From positions 1-35,875 of the forward strand of contig JAOLAV010000008.1 in assembly GCA_028338895.1 (NCBI GenBank): a DNA stretch of 35,875 nucleotides. The letters run 5' to 3'. This document shows positions 34,973-35,875 of this stretch, one piece after another. The notes beneath the pieces are model-generated. The model had not been told where the DNA came from. It saw only the letters and a list, made by a program, of their open reading frames with translations, and did not search any database. Source of the DNA: Fidelibacterota bacterium. Lineage in GTDB: Bacteria > Fidelibacterota > Marinisomatia > Marinisomatales > UBA1611. Within the stretch, counting starts at the first letter, position 1. Each line of letters begins with the position of its first letter. The translations under genes and the position numbers were made by a program.

Positions 34973-35875
34973 ATGATAAAGAAGAATAAAACATATTTCA
35001 TTGAAACTTATGGCTGCCAAATGAATGTAGCTGATTCTGAATTAGTTGAATCTATTTTATTAGATGAAGGATTTAAAAAAGCCCTTGATATAAATTTAGC
35101 AGATGCTATTTTTGTGAATACATGTGCTATTCGTGAACAAGCAGAGCAAAAAGTCCATTCGCAATTAGGTCGGTATGATTTGATAAAACAAAAAAATCCT
35201 GACATAATTATTGGTGTACTTGGTTGTATGGCTCAAAATTTAAAAGAGGATTTATTAGAGAATCGTCCTTTTGTTGATATTATTCTAGGACCTGATTCTT
35301 ACCGTAAACTACCCGAGTTATTGAATAGAAGAAATAAAGATTCTAAAAGCTTAGTAGATACAAAATTATCTAGGTATGAAGTTTATGAAGATTTATTTCC
35401 AAATCGTAAAAATGGAGTAAATGCATGGGTGTCTATAATGAGAGGCTGCGATAAGTTTTGTACTTTTTGTATTGTCCCATTTACAAGAGGTCGTGAAAGA
35501 AGCCGAAGTGTAAAGAGTATTCTTGATGAGGCTAATCAGGCGGTTCAAAATGGATACAGTGAAATAACTCTTTTAGGGCAAAATGTTAATTCCTATAAAT
35601 TTGAAGGTTTGAAGTTTTTAAATTTGCTTGAGGAGGTTGCTCAAGTACCAGGTCTAAAAAGAATTAGGTATACTTCACCTCATCCCAAAGATATAACTGA
35701 GGATTTACTCCGAGTAATGGCTAAGCATGATAATATTTGTAATTATGTACACCTTCCAGTGCAAGCTGGAAATAATAGAATTTTAAAAAGGATGAACAGA
35801 ACATATACTCGAGAACATTTTATAGAATTATCAGAAATGATAAGAGAAATATTACCCAATGTTGGCATTTCTACA
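34973..35875 (+). CDS. miaB: tRNA-2-methylthio-N6-dimethylallyladenosine synthase, 5' part
   Basis: This radical-SAM enzyme methylthiolates i6A37 in tRNAs. It is missing from the ORF track because no stop falls in the window; 301 codons of about 440 are present. The UPF0004 domain supplies cluster cysteines in ETYGCQMNVADSE (C15), VNTCAIREQAEQK (C51) and GVLGCMAQ (C85). The radical-SAM motif CDKFCTFC (C159, C163, C166) and RGRERSRS, LLGQNVNSY and HLPVQAGNNRILKRMNR follow. The C-terminal TRAM domain is cut off. The ATG at 34973 is chosen because the one at 34960 meets a stop after nine codons. The full-length frame identifies MiaB and not RimO or MtaB. Confidence 0.95.
   Translation, partial: MIKKNKTYFIETYGCQMNVADSELVESILLDEGFKKALDINLADAIFVNTCAIREQAEQKVHSQLGRYDLIKQKNPDIIIGVLGCMAQNLKEDLLENRPFVDIILGPDSYRKLPELLNRRNKDSKSLVDTKLSRYEVYEDLFPNRKNGVNAWVSIMRGCDKFCTFCIVPFTRGRERSRSVKSILDEANQAVQNGYSEITLLGQNVNSYKFEGLKFLNLLEEVAQVPGLKRIRYTSPHPKDITEDLLRVMAKHDNICNYVHLPVQAGNNRILKRMNRTYTREHFIELSEMIREILPNVGIST

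Noticed and set aside
1-35875. Search for CRISPR arrays, tRNA or rRNA genes, insertion sequences, toxin-antitoxin or defence islands.
   Set aside because: By eye I found no regularly spaced repeats, tRNA cloverleaf in the short gaps, transposase or defence-type genes. The gaps between genes are all under 200 bases.

Overview
The window is a compact, low-GC stretch of a bacterial chromosome made almost entirely of core housekeeping genes. It suggests a diderm (Gram-negative) bacterium on or near the Fibrobacteres-Chlorobi-Bacteroidetes side of the tree. The evidence is a PorU/gingipain-like C25 protease with a C-terminal type IX secretion sorting domain, a lipoprotein with a PKD-like domain, a meso-DAP-type MurE (DNPR motif) and a mitochondrial-type aconitase. 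Very short intergenic gaps and high A+T fit a streamlined marine lineage such as Candidatus Marinimicrobia (SAR406). That assignment is inference from gene content and style, not from a marker search.

Bases 1-6514 (minus strand): an energy and amino-acid catabolism cluster is read dusB, then after an 85-base gap pruA-arcC-sucC-sucD-ndk and a partial lipoprotein. The last six genes are separated by 0-12 bases. The set can turn P5C into glutamate (PruA), make ATP from carbamoyl phosphate (ArcC), make ATP or GTP from succinyl-CoA (SucCD) and balance nucleotide pools (Ndk). Bases 6651-6887 (plus): rpmB (L28), convergent with the division cluster and separated from it by a perfect 21-bp-stem bidirectional terminator.

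Bases 6973-23693 (minus strand): a complete dcw cluster, transcribed mraZ-rsmH-ftsL-ftsI-murE-murF-mraY-murD-ftsW-murG-murC-murB-ftsQ-ftsA-ftsZ, with most junctions overlapping (ATGA, GTGA, TAATG, TAGTG). Its leader (23694-23873) holds a sigma70-like promoter and a pair of MraZ-box-like TGGGT repeats. A second TGGGT pair lies in inverted orientation exactly 100 bp upstream. No ddl is seen inside the cluster. Upstream on the same strand lie a RodZ-like protein, the ribosome-rescue hydrolase arfB, maf and the large porU-like gene.

Bases 29608-35875 (plus strand): aconitase (interrupted by a one-base frameshift in a T6 run), serA, an unrecognised coiled-coil protein, a membrane-anchored M23/LytM peptidase, and the 5' two thirds of miaB running off the end. 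No rRNA, tRNA, CRISPR array, insertion sequence or defence system was seen. I found no convincing undescribed system. The best leads are the frameshifted aconitase, the mirrored MraZ-box arrangement, the substrate-level-phosphorylation operon, and the unknown coiled-coil gene beside the M23 peptidase.
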